Part shown: positions 52,927-61,439 of the stretch, in pieces
Layout of the letters: every line of letters starts with the position of its first letter
Position numbering within the stretch: position 1 is the stretch's first letter
Assembly (NCBI RefSeq): GCF_001831475.1
Contig: NZ_CP017688.1
Location: 1,054,001-1,118,000 of the forward strand
DNA from: Flavobacterium crassostreae
Lineage (GTDB): Bacteria > Bacteroidota > Bacteroidia > Flavobacteriales > Flavobacteriaceae
Direction: 5' to 3'
Length of the DNA: 64,000 nt
Notes under the pieces: generated by a model
Databases searched by the model: none
What the model was told of the DNA's origin: nothing
Seen by the model: only the letters and a program-made list of their open reading frames with translations
Translations under genes and position numbers: made by a program

Positions 52927-53174
52927 ATAGCTTAAATGATTATTTTTGATGTGTTTTTTGCCTGATAATCAATTGTATATTTGATCTTAGGATAATTGCA
53001 ACGGTTTTATAATTCTAAATAGTTAGAAGGGGGCTTTTTTGAGATCTTTTGGGTATGTGTTTTAAAATTTTTACCTTGCAATTTTAGAACCCAACTTAAT
53101 AGAGAGTACCAAAAAAAACTTGCGACAATTTCTGGCAGTGTTTCTTTGGCATAAATAGATGTAATACGGTAATT

Positions 53175-54200
53175 ATGAAAGTCAAGGCAACCCTTAAGCA
53201 AATTGCTAAAGAATTAAATGTATCGGTATCTACGGTCTCTAAAGCGCTCAATGGCAGTCCCGAAATTAGCGAGCAGACAAAGATAAAAGTAAAAGAATAT
53301 GCCAAACTTAAAAACTACAAGCCCAATATTATTGGTTTGAATTTAAAGAATAGAAAAACCAAGACCATTGGGGTTATTATTCCTAATATATTGAATTCTT
53401 TTTTTGCCAAAGTATTTAGCGGTATCGAAAAAGTTGCAGATGCAAATGGGTATAATGTAATTACATGCATCTCTAATGAGTCAATTGTTAAAGAAATAAA
53501 TACCTTAGAGATGTTGAGTAACGGTACCATTGATGGGTTTATACTCTCTGTGTCCGAAGAGGCTCAGAAATTACAAGACTATTCTCATTTTACTCAAATT
53601 ATTACGGACGGCACTCCAATAGTTATGTTTGATCGTATTGCCGAAGAAGTTGTTTGTGATAAAGTAGTGGTGGACGATTTTAACTCTGCGGTATATGTTA
53701 CCCAGCATTTAATAAACTTAGGGTGCAAAAATATTGCTTTGCTTTCGTCTATTGACAATTTGAGCGTCGGAAAATTGCGTACTCAGGGATATTTACAAGC
53801 CTTAAAAAACAACGGCATCGTTGCCAACGAAAATATAATACTACGCACCAACTCAGAGGCAGACTTGAAATCTAAGATTATGGCAGTTTTTGAAAATAAT
53901 TTTATTGATGGTGTTTTTGCGCTGGACGAAAACGACTCTGTGTTGGCTCTCAAAACAGGTTTGAAAGCAGGATATAAAATTCCGGAAACGCTTTCTGTTA
54001 TTGGTTTTGCAGACGGTATTCTTGCCTCTCGGAGATTGACGCCAAGTTTAACTACCGTTAGTCAGCATGGTGTAGAGATAGGCGAGGTGGCGGCAAAATT
54101 ATTGCTCCATAGGTTGGAGTCTACTACAGAGAATCTGCCATACCAAACGGTGGTTATCAAAACAAAACTAAAAGAGAGAGAGTCATCTAAAAAATTATAA
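53175..54200 (+). CDS. LacI family transcriptional regulator
   Basis: This 341-residue repressor has an N-terminal helix-turn-helix (TLKQIAKELNVSVSTVSKALNG, residues about 5-27) and hinge, then a periplasmic-binding-protein-like effector domain with TIGVIIPNILNSFFAKVFSGIE, GTPIVMFDRIAE and LSVIGFADGILASRRLTPSLTTVSQ. Sugar-type effectors are usual for the family. No transport or sugar gene is adjacent; polA converges on it and rplM is divergent. Targets are therefore unknown and presumably elsewhere. Confidence 0.94.
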   Translation: MKVKATLKQIAKELNVSVSTVSKALNGSPEISEQTKIKVKEYAKLKNYKPNIIGLNLKNRKTKTIGVIIPNILNSFFAKVFSGIEKVADANGYNVITCISNESIVKEINTLEMLSNGTIDGFILSVSEEAQKLQDYSHFTQIITDGTPIVMFDRIAEEVVCDKVVVDDFNSAVYVTQHLINLGCKNIALLSSIDNLSVGKLRTQGYLQALKNNGIVANENIILRTNSEADLKSKIMAVFENNFIDGVFALDENDSVLALKTGLKAGYKIPETLSVIGFADGILASRRLTPSLTTVSQHGVEIGEVAAKLLLHRLESTTENLPYQTVVIKTKLKERESSKKL

Positions 54201-54254
54201 TTCCCAAACAATATCCCATGTGCAAAGGGCAAATGAGGCGTTGTTTGGGAACTA
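54198..54254. terminator. Long hairpin between the LacI gene and polA
   Basis: TTCCCAAACAA (54201-54211) pairs with TTGTTTGGGAA (54241-54251), extended by ATA/TAT, with a 29-nt loop. There is no T run, so termination is uncertain. Confidence 0.5.
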
Positions 54255-54267
54255 TAACGACTTGTTT

Positions 54268-57105
54268 TTAGTGTGCTTCGAGCCAATTTTTTCCGGTTCC
54301 TAAATCTACAATCAAAGGAACTTTTAGCTGAAAAGCATTTTCCATTTCGTGTTTAATCATGGGTTGGATTTTTTCTAATTCAGAATTATGAACATCAAAC
54401 ACCAATTCATCATGTACCTGAAGCAGCATTTTGCTTTTCCAGTTCTCGGTGGTTAGTTTTTGATGAATAGCAATCATTGCAATCTTGATAATATCTGCCG
54501 CACTACCTTGTATTGGGGCATTAACGGCATTGCGTTCTGCGCCACCACGTACCATGGCATTTTGGGATTGGATGTCCTTTAAATAACGTCTGCGCCCTAG
54601 TACGGTTTGTACATACCCATTTTCTCTCGCAAAATCAATTTGTTCTTGTATGTATGATTTTAATCTAGGATACGTTTTGTAATAGGCTTCAATTAAAGCA
54701 GCACTTTCGGCGCGCGATAGCGAAGTTTGGTTGCTTAATCCAAAGGCCGAAACACCATAAATAATTCCAAAATTGACCGTTTTGGCATGGCTACGTTGTT
54801 CTCGGGTTACCTCCTCTAGCGGCACATCAAATACTTTAGAAGCGGTAGATTTATGAATATCCTCCTGGTTCAAAAAGGCTTTTATCATGTTTTCTTCTCC
54901 ACTTAAGGCAGCAATCACACGAAGTTCAATTTGAGAATAATCCGCAGAGACTAAAGTGTAGTTTTCGTCACGTGCTACAAATGCTTTCCGGATTTGGCGG
55001 CCTCTTTCGGTACGGATAGGGATGTTTTGTAAGTTAGGGTTGTTAGAGCTCAAGCGTCCGGTAGCTGCTACGGTTTGCATGTATTCGGTATGTACTCGTA
55101 AGCTAATTGGATCTACTTGATTCGGTAAGGCATCTACATACGTGTTTTTTAGCTTTACCAATTGGCGCCAATCTTGTATGTTTTTGACCACAGGATGCTC
55201 AAGGGCTAGATAGCTCAAAATTTCTTCTCCGGTAGCATATTGTCCTGTTTTGGTTTTTTTTTGTTTTGCACCTCCAATTTTTAATTTATCAAACAAAATA
55301 GTGCCAAGTTGTTTGGGTGATGCAAGATTAAAATGTTCTCCAGCAATGTCATAAATAGTTGCTTCCAGTGTCTGGATGTCTTTGTTTAAATCTTCAGACA
55401 ATGTGTTTAAGAATGCCGTGTCCAAACGGATTCCCTCTTTCTCCATGGCTGCCAGAACGGGTACAAGCGGGATTTCAATAGTTTCAAAAAGTTTTTTGGT
55501 CTCTGTTTTTTCTAATTCGGCGGCAAATATTTCTTTTAACTGAAACGTTACATCGGCATCTTCGGCGGCATATTCTTTAATCTCTTCTAAAGAAACGTCG
55601 CGCATGGATTTTTGGTTTTTGCCTTTTTTTCCAATTAGACTAACAATAGATTTTGGAGCATATTTTAAATACGTTTCAGACAAAATATCCATATTATGCC
55701 GCATATCTGGATTGATTAAGTAATGCGCAATCATGGTGTCAAATAAGTTGCCGTGTACTGTAACCCCGTAGTTGGCAAGAATTTTTAAATCATACTTTAG
55801 ATTTTGACCAATTTTTTCTATGGATTGATTCTCAAAAAACGGATTGAATTTTGCAATTAATGCTCTTGCTTCTTCCTGATTTTCGGGAAAAGGCACGTAG
55901 AATGCTTTGCCTTTTTCGTAAGAAAATGAAATTCCTACTAATTCTGCATGCAAGGCATCTAGACCAGTGGTTTCGGTGTCCAAACAAACGGATTTTTGTT
56001 GGAGTAATTTTTGGATTAATAATTTAACACCTAACTCTCCCTGAATAATCTGGTAGTTATGAGGCGTGTTTTCTAGAGTGTTGTAAAATTGTACGTGGTT
56101 CGGGCTGGTAACCTCGTTGGTGCTAGGGCTTGCAAAAAGATCAAATTGATCCTCGTTTTTGGCACTAGTTTTTTGGTGCAATTTGGTGTTTCCGGACGGC
56201 ATATTGGATCCAGAATCTTCTTTTTTGAAAAGCGCATCAAACTGCTCTGCCATTCTTCGGAATTCCAGCTCGTTAAAAAGCGCATCGGTTTTCTCTACAT
56301 CTGGAGTAGATAATTCGTAGTCAGTTTCGTTAAAAACCACAGGACAATCCAACAAAATAGTGGCTAGTTTTTTGGACAAAAGACCTTTTTCTTGGTTGGC
56401 TTCAATGTTTTCTTTCATTTTACCTTTTAACTGGGCGGTATTTGCCAAAAGGTTTTCCATGGATCCGTATTCTTTCAAGAATTTTTTGGCTGTTTTCTCG
56501 CCTACGCCAGGAAGTCCAGGGATGTTGTCTGCGGCATCTCCCATCATTCCTAAAAAATCAATGACTTGTTCTGGTTTTTCTATTTCAAATTTTGCCAAAA
56601 CTTCCGGAACTCCCCAAATTTCAATTCCGTTGCCCATGCGAGCGGGTTTGTACATAAAAATATTTTCGGAAACTAATTGTGCAAAATCTTTGTCTGGCGT
56701 TACCATAAAAACTTTGTAATCCTGTTTTTCGGCTTGTTTTGCAATGGTTCCAATCAAATCATCGGCTTCGTAACCAGATACTTCAATGATAGGAATGTGC
56801 ATGGCCTTTAGGAGGTCTTGGATATAAGGAACGGCAATTTTGATGGCTTCGGGGGTGGCGTCTCTGTTGGCTTTATATTCTGGAAAGAGGTCGTTTCGTA
56901 ACTGGCTTCCTCCTTTATCAAAGGCTACGGCCAAATGGTCTGGTTTTTCTCTTTTGATAACATCCATTAACGAATTCATAAATCCCATGATGGCAGAAGT
57001 ATCCATTCCTTTAGAATTAATTCGTGGATTTTTTATAAATGCATAATACCCTCTAAAAATTAAAGCGTAGGCATCGAGTAGAAAAAGTCTTTTTTGTTGT
57101 GACAT
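54268..57105 (-). CDS. polA: DNA polymerase I
   Basis: This 945-residue enzyme fills gaps and removes RNA primers. It has three domains: a 5'-3' exonuclease (residues 1-290, LLDAYALIFRGYYAF, GDAADNIPGLPGVGEKTAKKFL), a 3'-5' proofreading exonuclease with intact DTETTGLDA (about 375-550), and the polymerase domain (SADYSQIELRVIAALSG, KTVNFGIIYGVSAFGLS, VHDELVFDVH). A minus-strand TACTTTTG sits at 57128-57135, just upstream. It is convergent with the LacI gene. Confidence 0.97.
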   Translation of the reverse strand: MSQQKRLFLLDAYALIFRGYYAFIKNPRINSKGMDTSAIMGFMNSLMDVIKREKPDHLAVAFDKGGSQLRNDLFPEYKANRDATPEAIKIAVPYIQDLLKAMHIPIIEVSGYEADDLIGTIAKQAEKQDYKVFMVTPDKDFAQLVSENIFMYKPARMGNGIEIWGVPEVLAKFEIEKPEQVIDFLGMMGDAADNIPGLPGVGEKTAKKFLKEYGSMENLLANTAQLKGKMKENIEANQEKGLLSKKLATILLDCPVVFNETDYELSTPDVEKTDALFNELEFRRMAEQFDALFKKEDSGSNMPSGNTKLHQKTSAKNEDQFDLFASPSTNEVTSPNHVQFYNTLENTPHNYQIIQGELGVKLLIQKLLQQKSVCLDTETTGLDALHAELVGISFSYEKGKAFYVPFPENQEEARALIAKFNPFFENQSIEKIGQNLKYDLKILANYGVTVHGNLFDTMIAHYLINPDMRHNMDILSETYLKYAPKSIVSLIGKKGKNQKSMRDVSLEEIKEYAAEDADVTFQLKEIFAAELEKTETKKLFETIEIPLVPVLAAMEKEGIRLDTAFLNTLSEDLNKDIQTLEATIYDIAGEHFNLASPKQLGTILFDKLKIGGAKQKKTKTGQYATGEEILSYLALEHPVVKNIQDWRQLVKLKNTYVDALPNQVDPISLRVHTEYMQTVAATGRLSSNNPNLQNIPIRTERGRQIRKAFVARDENYTLVSADYSQIELRVIAALSGEENMIKAFLNQEDIHKSTASKVFDVPLEEVTREQRSHAKTVNFGIIYGVSAFGLSNQTSLSRAESAALIEAYYKTYPRLKSYIQEQIDFARENGYVQTVLGRRRYLKDIQSQNAMVRGGAERNAVNAPIQGSAADIIKIAMIAIHQKLTTENWKSKMLLQVHDELVFDVHNSELEKIQPMIKHEMENAFQLKVPLIVDLGTGKNWLEAH

Positions 57106-57431
57106 GGTTATAAATTTGTAAAGGTCTCAAAAGTACAAAACTTAAAATATAATGCGGAGGTATCCCGGAATTTTATAAACGAAACCAGAGAGAAAGTAGC
57201 GAGCTATGGTTCCTTTTTTGCACGAAGTGGTGTTTGGTAGCTATTGTAATGATAAATAGATTTTTAGGTCTTATTTGTAAGTTAAAACTTGCTAATTAGT
57301 GATGTAAATTAACAATTGTTAAAATAACAAGCATTTTGTCGGTTAAATATGCTTTTAATCAAAAATTAACATATATTTGAGTAAGTGCTTTACTCTATAC
57401 TGTTTTTTTTTAATTATTAATACTAACGATT
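57106..57431. other. Intergenic region upstream of polA and the 57.4-kb gene
   Basis: Apart from promoter-like boxes (minus-strand TACTTTTG at 57128-57135 for polA, plus-strand TATATTTG at 57372-57379 for the next gene) I see no ORF, RNA gene or repeat in these 326 bp. The right half is very AT-rich. Confidence 0.6.
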
Positions 57432-58895
57432 ATGAAAAAAATTACTTTTTTACTTTTATTTTTTTTAAACGTAGCCTTTGCCCAAGTGGGTATCGGTACG
57501 GTAACACCAGATCCAAGTGCAGTACTCGAGCTGTCTTCAACCACCCAAGGATTGCTAACCCCTAGAATGACCACCACACAAAGGACGGCAATTGCAAGTC
57601 CGGCAAATGGTTTGATGGTCTACGATACTACTCTAAAAACGTTTTATTATTACGATAGTGCTATTACCTCTTGGGTAAACATGAACGCAGTGACTAGTTA
57701 TGGAAGGTTAAAATTTAAACGAATTAAATCTACTGATGTTCTGGCAACGGTTTTGGCAGCCGAAAAAACAGCAGGAGGTGGGTCTAAATACCTTTTGGAT
57801 TCGCAAACGTTATATGAGGTAAACGGCACTATTAATGTGGATTTTCCGATAGAGCTGAATAATGCATATATGGTAGGATTAAATTCTACCGAAGATAAAT
57901 TAATCAAAGCAACCGGCGACCTTTTTGTAGGCACAACCGGCGGAGTGGTCAAGGTTTTGACCCTAACGGCAACTGCGGGTAGTGTTTTTAACATAGTGGC
58001 CTCTGCCAGTCAAAGTTTTATTTTTAGAGATACGGTAGTTGCAGGTTCTGCAAGTGTAGGCAAACTGGAGGGTTTTGGGTTGGTTTTTATAAGCATTGTG
58101 CAGTTAGCGGCTAATAGTGCCGGAATTGTCTATAAAGATATTAGCAAGTTGTTAATCTCAAATATGGGTTGGTTTGGCAATAATTCTGGAACCTATGAAA
58201 CGTTTCAGGGAACCTTTGGATTGGTTCAAAAAACGGGTGGATTTAGTGAGGTTATTGGTGCCAAAATAGGAGTAGATGTTTCTTCAAACCCAACCATTAC
58301 AGGCGATGCAGTTATGGGAGAAGTAGTTTTTACGGGTACGCTAACCTCTGGTAAATATGTTAATGGATACACAGTAGGTAGTTTTTCGGGCTATAATTTT
58401 AACAATAAATGGAGTGTTAATTGCGCAGGCATACCCCGAGAGGAAGATGGAGTAGCCACCGGAGATATGAATTTTGATTATGCAGTAGGTTCTGGCGCAG
58501 GCACTACTTTTAATACCTCCAACCCTAGTAATACCCTAAAATTAGTAGGAGTTTCGGTATCGAATAGTTTGTTTCGGTTTTCAAGAGACGCTCAAGATAA
58601 CCGATTGAAGTATTTGGGCTTAAAAAAGAGATTTTTTCAAATTACGGGTTCGGTTTCGTTTCAGGTTAGTAATCCAGGAACCTATATTATTTATATAGCC
58701 AAAAACGGAACGCCTATATCGCAATACAAAATATACGGCAGAGGCTTGATCGCAAGTGATATTGTGGTGCTGCCTTTGATCGCTTCTGCGGAATTGGCAA
58801 ATAGTGATTACATAGAGGTTTATGTACAACGCTATACAAGCAATTCTACGTCAGATTATATAGTAACTCCCAACTTAAATATTGTGGTCAATTAG
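57432..58895 (+). CDS. Exported protein of unknown function
   Basis: This 487-residue secreted or surface protein has a signal peptide (MKKITFLLLFFLNVAFAQ). It continues with the segment VGIGTVTPDPSAVLELSSTTQGLLTPRMTTTQR, which starts many flavobacterial exported proteins, then LMVYDTTLKTFYYYDSAITSW. The remainder is Gly/Ser/Thr-rich and beta-rich, with repeated short strands reminiscent of phage-tail or adhesin shafts. No T9SS C-terminal sorting domain is obvious. A TATATTTG box is 52 bp upstream. Function unknown. Confidence 0.85.
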   Translation: MKKITFLLLFFLNVAFAQVGIGTVTPDPSAVLELSSTTQGLLTPRMTTTQRTAIASPANGLMVYDTTLKTFYYYDSAITSWVNMNAVTSYGRLKFKRIKSTDVLATVLAAEKTAGGGSKYLLDSQTLYEVNGTINVDFPIELNNAYMVGLNSTEDKLIKATGDLFVGTTGGVVKVLTLTATAGSVFNIVASASQSFIFRDTVVAGSASVGKLEGFGLVFISIVQLAANSAGIVYKDISKLLISNMGWFGNNSGTYETFQGTFGLVQKTGGFSEVIGAKIGVDVSSNPTITGDAVMGEVVFTGTLTSGKYVNGYTVGSFSGYNFNNKWSVNCAGIPREEDGVATGDMNFDYAVGSGAGTTFNTSNPSNTLKLVGVSVSNSLFRFSRDAQDNRLKYLGLKKRFFQITGSVSFQVSNPGTYIIYIAKNGTPISQYKIYGRGLIASDIVVLPLIASAELANSDYIEVYVQRYTSNSTSDYIVTPNLNIVVN

Positions 58896-58919
58896 TAATT
58901 AGTTTGTTTTAGGAGTGTT

Positions 58920-58961
58920 AGAGATTGTCTATTTTGCCCAAATTAGGCAATCTCTTTTTTT
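58920..58961. terminator. Terminator after the 57.4-kb gene
   Basis: AGAGATTG (58920-58927) pairs with CAATCTCT (58948-58955), followed by seven T. Confidence 0.88.
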
Positions 58962-59061
58962 GGGTTATAAAAGTATATTGTGATAGTTTTGTTAAATATT
59001 AGCTCGTGGCCATACACAATGCAGTGTTAATTTGTTATTTTGTCCCCAAAAAATAATCATA

Positions 59062-60297
59062 ATGGGTTTTCGTGTTGTAGTGCTAAGTGTTTTTTTGTTG
59101 TTTGTGGAGTGGTATGCTTTTCAGGCCTTAAGAACGGTAGTTAAAGGTAGAGGAGTGCTAACTGCTTACCAAATTGGGAGTGCTCTTGCACTGCTTTTTC
59201 TGATTTATTCGTTTACTCAATTTGATCGTTCGGTAGGGCAAACCAAACAAACCATGCAAACCATGGCATTGTTGTTATTAATTTATGTTCCTAAAATGAT
59301 TCTGACTTTAGTTCTGTTTGGAGAAGATTTGTTTAGAATAGCCAGCGGTGCTCTACACTATTTTTCGGACACTAAAGAGCCTGTTGCTTTTTTGGCTTCG
59401 CGCCGAAAGTTTGTTAGCAGGATTGGCTTGGGTTTAGCAGCAATTCCGTTTGGGTCTTTACTATACGGCATAACCATTGGGAAGTACAATTATAAAGTGA
59501 TCAAACAGCAAATTTTTTTTCCGGATTTGCCAGATGCTTTTGATGGGTTCAAAATAACCCAAATATCCGACGTGCACAGTGGTAGTTTTGATAATCCAGA
59601 CAAAATAAATTATGCAATAGATTTGATTAATGCACAAGATACGGATGTGGTTCTTTTTACGGGAGATATTGTCAATACCCATGCCGAAGAAATGGATCCT
59701 TGGATAGATGCTTTTAACAGAATAAAAAAACCAGCCTACGGAAAGTTTGCGGTACTGGGCAATCATGATTATGGCGAATACGTTACCTGGCCAACCGAGC
59801 AAGACAAACAAGCTAATTTTGATAAAATAAAAAGCCTTTACCAACAAATTGATTTTACGTTATTGCTCAACGAACATACGTATATACAAAAAGGCAAAGA
59901 TAGATTGGCTATAATAGGAGTAGAAAATTGGGGACATAATTTCAAAAAAGCAGGAGATATAAACAAAGCCTCACAAAACCTTACGCCAGAAGATTTTAAA
60001 ATAGTTATGAGTCATGATCCAAGCCATTGGGATTATGAGCTAAAAATGCATCCAAAAAACTTTCAACTAACCTTATCTGGGCACACTCACGGAATGCAAT
60101 TTGGAATTGAAATACCCGGTTATTTCAAATGGAGTTTAGCCCAATATGTTTATGCACAATGGGCTGGTTTGTACGAAAATCTAGGTCGTTATGTATACGT
60201 AAACAGAGGCTTTGGATTTCATGCCTATCCCGGGAGAGTAGGAATTATGCCCGAAATTACGGTGCTAGAGCTAAAAAAAGGGCCTAAAGTAGTATAA
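59062..60297 (+). CDS. Membrane metallophosphoesterase
   Basis: This 411-residue protein starts at the ATG at 59062 (MGFRVVVLSVFLLF), which begins the first transmembrane helix; an in-frame start at 59032 is less likely. Three or four N-terminal helices are followed by a calcineurin-type phosphoesterase domain with all metal motifs: ISDVHSG, FTGDIVN, GNHDYGEY, MSHDPSHW and LSGHTHGMQFG. Homologues include lipid-headgroup phosphohydrolases of the YkuE/YaeI kind, but the substrate is not certain. A thioredoxin-fold gene follows 74 bp downstream. Confidence 0.92.
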   Translation: MGFRVVVLSVFLLFVEWYAFQALRTVVKGRGVLTAYQIGSALALLFLIYSFTQFDRSVGQTKQTMQTMALLLLIYVPKMILTLVLFGEDLFRIASGALHYFSDTKEPVAFLASRRKFVSRIGLGLAAIPFGSLLYGITIGKYNYKVIKQQIFFPDLPDAFDGFKITQISDVHSGSFDNPDKINYAIDLINAQDTDVVLFTGDIVNTHAEEMDPWIDAFNRIKKPAYGKFAVLGNHDYGEYVTWPTEQDKQANFDKIKSLYQQIDFTLLLNEHTYIQKGKDRLAIIGVENWGHNFKKAGDINKASQNLTPEDFKIVMSHDPSHWDYELKMHPKNFQLTLSGHTHGMQFGIEIPGYFKWSLAQYVYAQWAGLYENLGRYVYVNRGFGFHAYPGRVGIMPEITVLELKKGPKVV

Positions 60298-60307
60298 TTC
60301 GTTAAAA

Positions 60308-60330
60308 ATGCTACATTTGTAAAGTAGCAT
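60308..60330 (+). other. Hairpin between the phosphoesterase and thioredoxin-like genes
   Basis: ATGCTAC (60308-60314) pairs with GTAGCAT (60324-60330). The loop contains TACATTTG, a -7-like box, so the element could be a weak terminator, a promoter for the next gene, or both. Confidence 0.45.
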
Positions 60331-60371
60331 CTCTTTTATTAAGTAGATTTAAATATTAAATTTTTAGTTTT

Positions 60372-60668
60372 ATGTCAAAATTCGGAGAACTTATAAACGT
60401 ACACATTCCGGTATTAATTGATTTTTATACAGACTGGAATGAATCTTCCATAGCAATGAATCCTGTGATCAGAGATGTAGCTGCTGCTCTAGGAGATAGA
60501 GCTAAGGTGATCAAAATTGATGTGGATAAAAATAAAGAACTAGCACTTGCTTTGCGTATAAACGGATTGCCTACTTTAATGATTTATAAAGAAGGACAAA
60601 TGATCTGGAGACAATCTGGAGAATTAGATGCCAATACGCTTATTGGAATTGTGCAGACCAAGCTATAA
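60372..60668 (+). CDS. Thioredoxin-fold protein without active-site cysteines
   Basis: This 98-residue protein has the complete thioredoxin fold, including VLIDFYTDW at the end of the first strand-helix unit, KVIKIDVDKN, the cis-proline loop GLPTLMIY and the final helix. The WCGPC active site is replaced by WNESS, so both redox cysteines are gone. It has no signal peptide and is probably cytoplasmic. It cannot act as a dithiol reductase and may serve as a chaperone or binding partner. Confidence 0.9.
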   Translation: MSKFGELINVHIPVLIDFYTDWNESSIAMNPVIRDVAAALGDRAKVIKIDVDKNKELALALRINGLPTLMIYKEGQMIWRQSGELDANTLIGIVQTKL

Positions 60669-60677
60669 ATAGGTATT

Positions 60678-61340
60678 CTAAAAGCTGTCTAGATCTATTT
60701 TTGCGCAGCTAAATTGGTTTTTATCTAGGTATTCCAAAACCCTAGGCAGGGTGTATTGGAGGTTTTTGTAGGCCTTTAGGCTGTCATGAAAAACAATAAT
60801 ACTTCCGGATTCTATATTTTGAATGGCATTTTCAAGGCATTTTTCTTTTGATATTTTGGTGTCAAAATCGCCGCTGAGTACATCCCACATAATAATTTTG
60901 TACCCCCTTTTTTTTAATTCTTTGGTTTGGCTTGGTTTTATTTTGCCGTAAGGCGGACGAAACAATTGTAGCCCATTGGAGATACAATTAGCATGCTGTT
61001 GTTGGATGGTTTTTTGGCAATCCATAACGTTTTGTAGGTAATCATTGGTGCTGCTTTTCCAGCCATTTGGGTGGTTGTAGGTGTGGTTGGCAACGGTGTG
61101 TCCGCTGTGGATTATTTTTTTAAAGATAGTTGGGTAGGCTGCAATGTTTTTGCCCAGACAAAAAAAACTAGCCTTGGCATGGTGTTTTTTTAATTCACTC
61201 AAAACCCACTCTGTAACTTCAGGAATGGGGCCGTCATCAAATGTAAGATATACTTTTTTGCGATTATTTGGTAAAAACCAAATATAATTGGTGAACAATT
61301 TTCGAATAATGGCGGTGGTTTTAACCCAGTAAAAGTCCAT
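60678..61340 (-). CDS. Polysaccharide deacetylase (NodB homology) protein
   Basis: This 220-residue protein has a NodB domain with the catalytic VYLTFDDGPIPE, the zinc histidines in HTVANHTYNHPNGW, the LFRPPYGKIKPSQ motif and IVFHDSLKAYKNL. Members de-N-acetylate peptidoglycan, chitin oligomers or surface polysaccharide. The N-terminus has a weakly hydrophobic stretch (KLFTNYIWFLPNN) but no clear signal peptide. It is convergent with the thioredoxin-like gene and lies upstream of the DUF2723 gene on the same strand. Confidence 0.93.
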   Translation of the reverse strand: MDFYWVKTTAIIRKLFTNYIWFLPNNRKKVYLTFDDGPIPEVTEWVLSELKKHHAKASFFCLGKNIAAYPTIFKKIIHSGHTVANHTYNHPNGWKSSTNDYLQNVMDCQKTIQQQHANCISNGLQLFRPPYGKIKPSQTKELKKRGYKIIMWDVLSGDFDTKISKEKCLENAIQNIESGSIIVFHDSLKAYKNLQYTLPRVLEYLDKNQFSCAKIDLDSF

Positions 61341-61371
61341 CTGTTTTTTGGTTTAAGGAAAATCTAAAATT

Positions 61372-61415
61372 AAAAAAAAATGTAGCAATATCCAGAAGGC
61401 TATGCTACATTTTTT
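61372..61415 (-). terminator. Terminator after the DUF2723 gene
   Basis: AAAAATGTAGCA (61376-61387) pairs with TGCTACATTTTT (61403-61414). On the minus strand it is followed by a T run and lies 25 bp past the stop. Confidence 0.9.
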
Positions 61416-61439
61416 AGGGGAACAAATTAGGGTTTTAAA

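Larger units (their letters stand above)
52851..53174. other. Divergent control region between rplM and the LacI gene
   Basis: The left part holds the rplM leader hairpin and promoter. The right part (about 52930-53174) is AT-rich, without an ORF I would accept. A TTTCTTTG sequence about 20 bp before the LacI ATG is a poor -7 match. No clear palindromic operator is seen. Confidence 0.6.

Noticed and set aside
52930..53174. Small minus-strand ORFs upstream of the LacI gene
   Set aside because: No homology or initiation context; they run into the LacI start on the opposite strand.
53175..54200. LacI regulator as controller of a local sugar locus
   Set aside because: Its neighbours are polA and ribosomal protein genes; no transport or glycoside hydrolase gene is nearby.
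57377..57565. 62-residue ORF overlapping the start of the exported protein
   Set aside because: It is out of frame with a gene that has a clear signal peptide and promoter.
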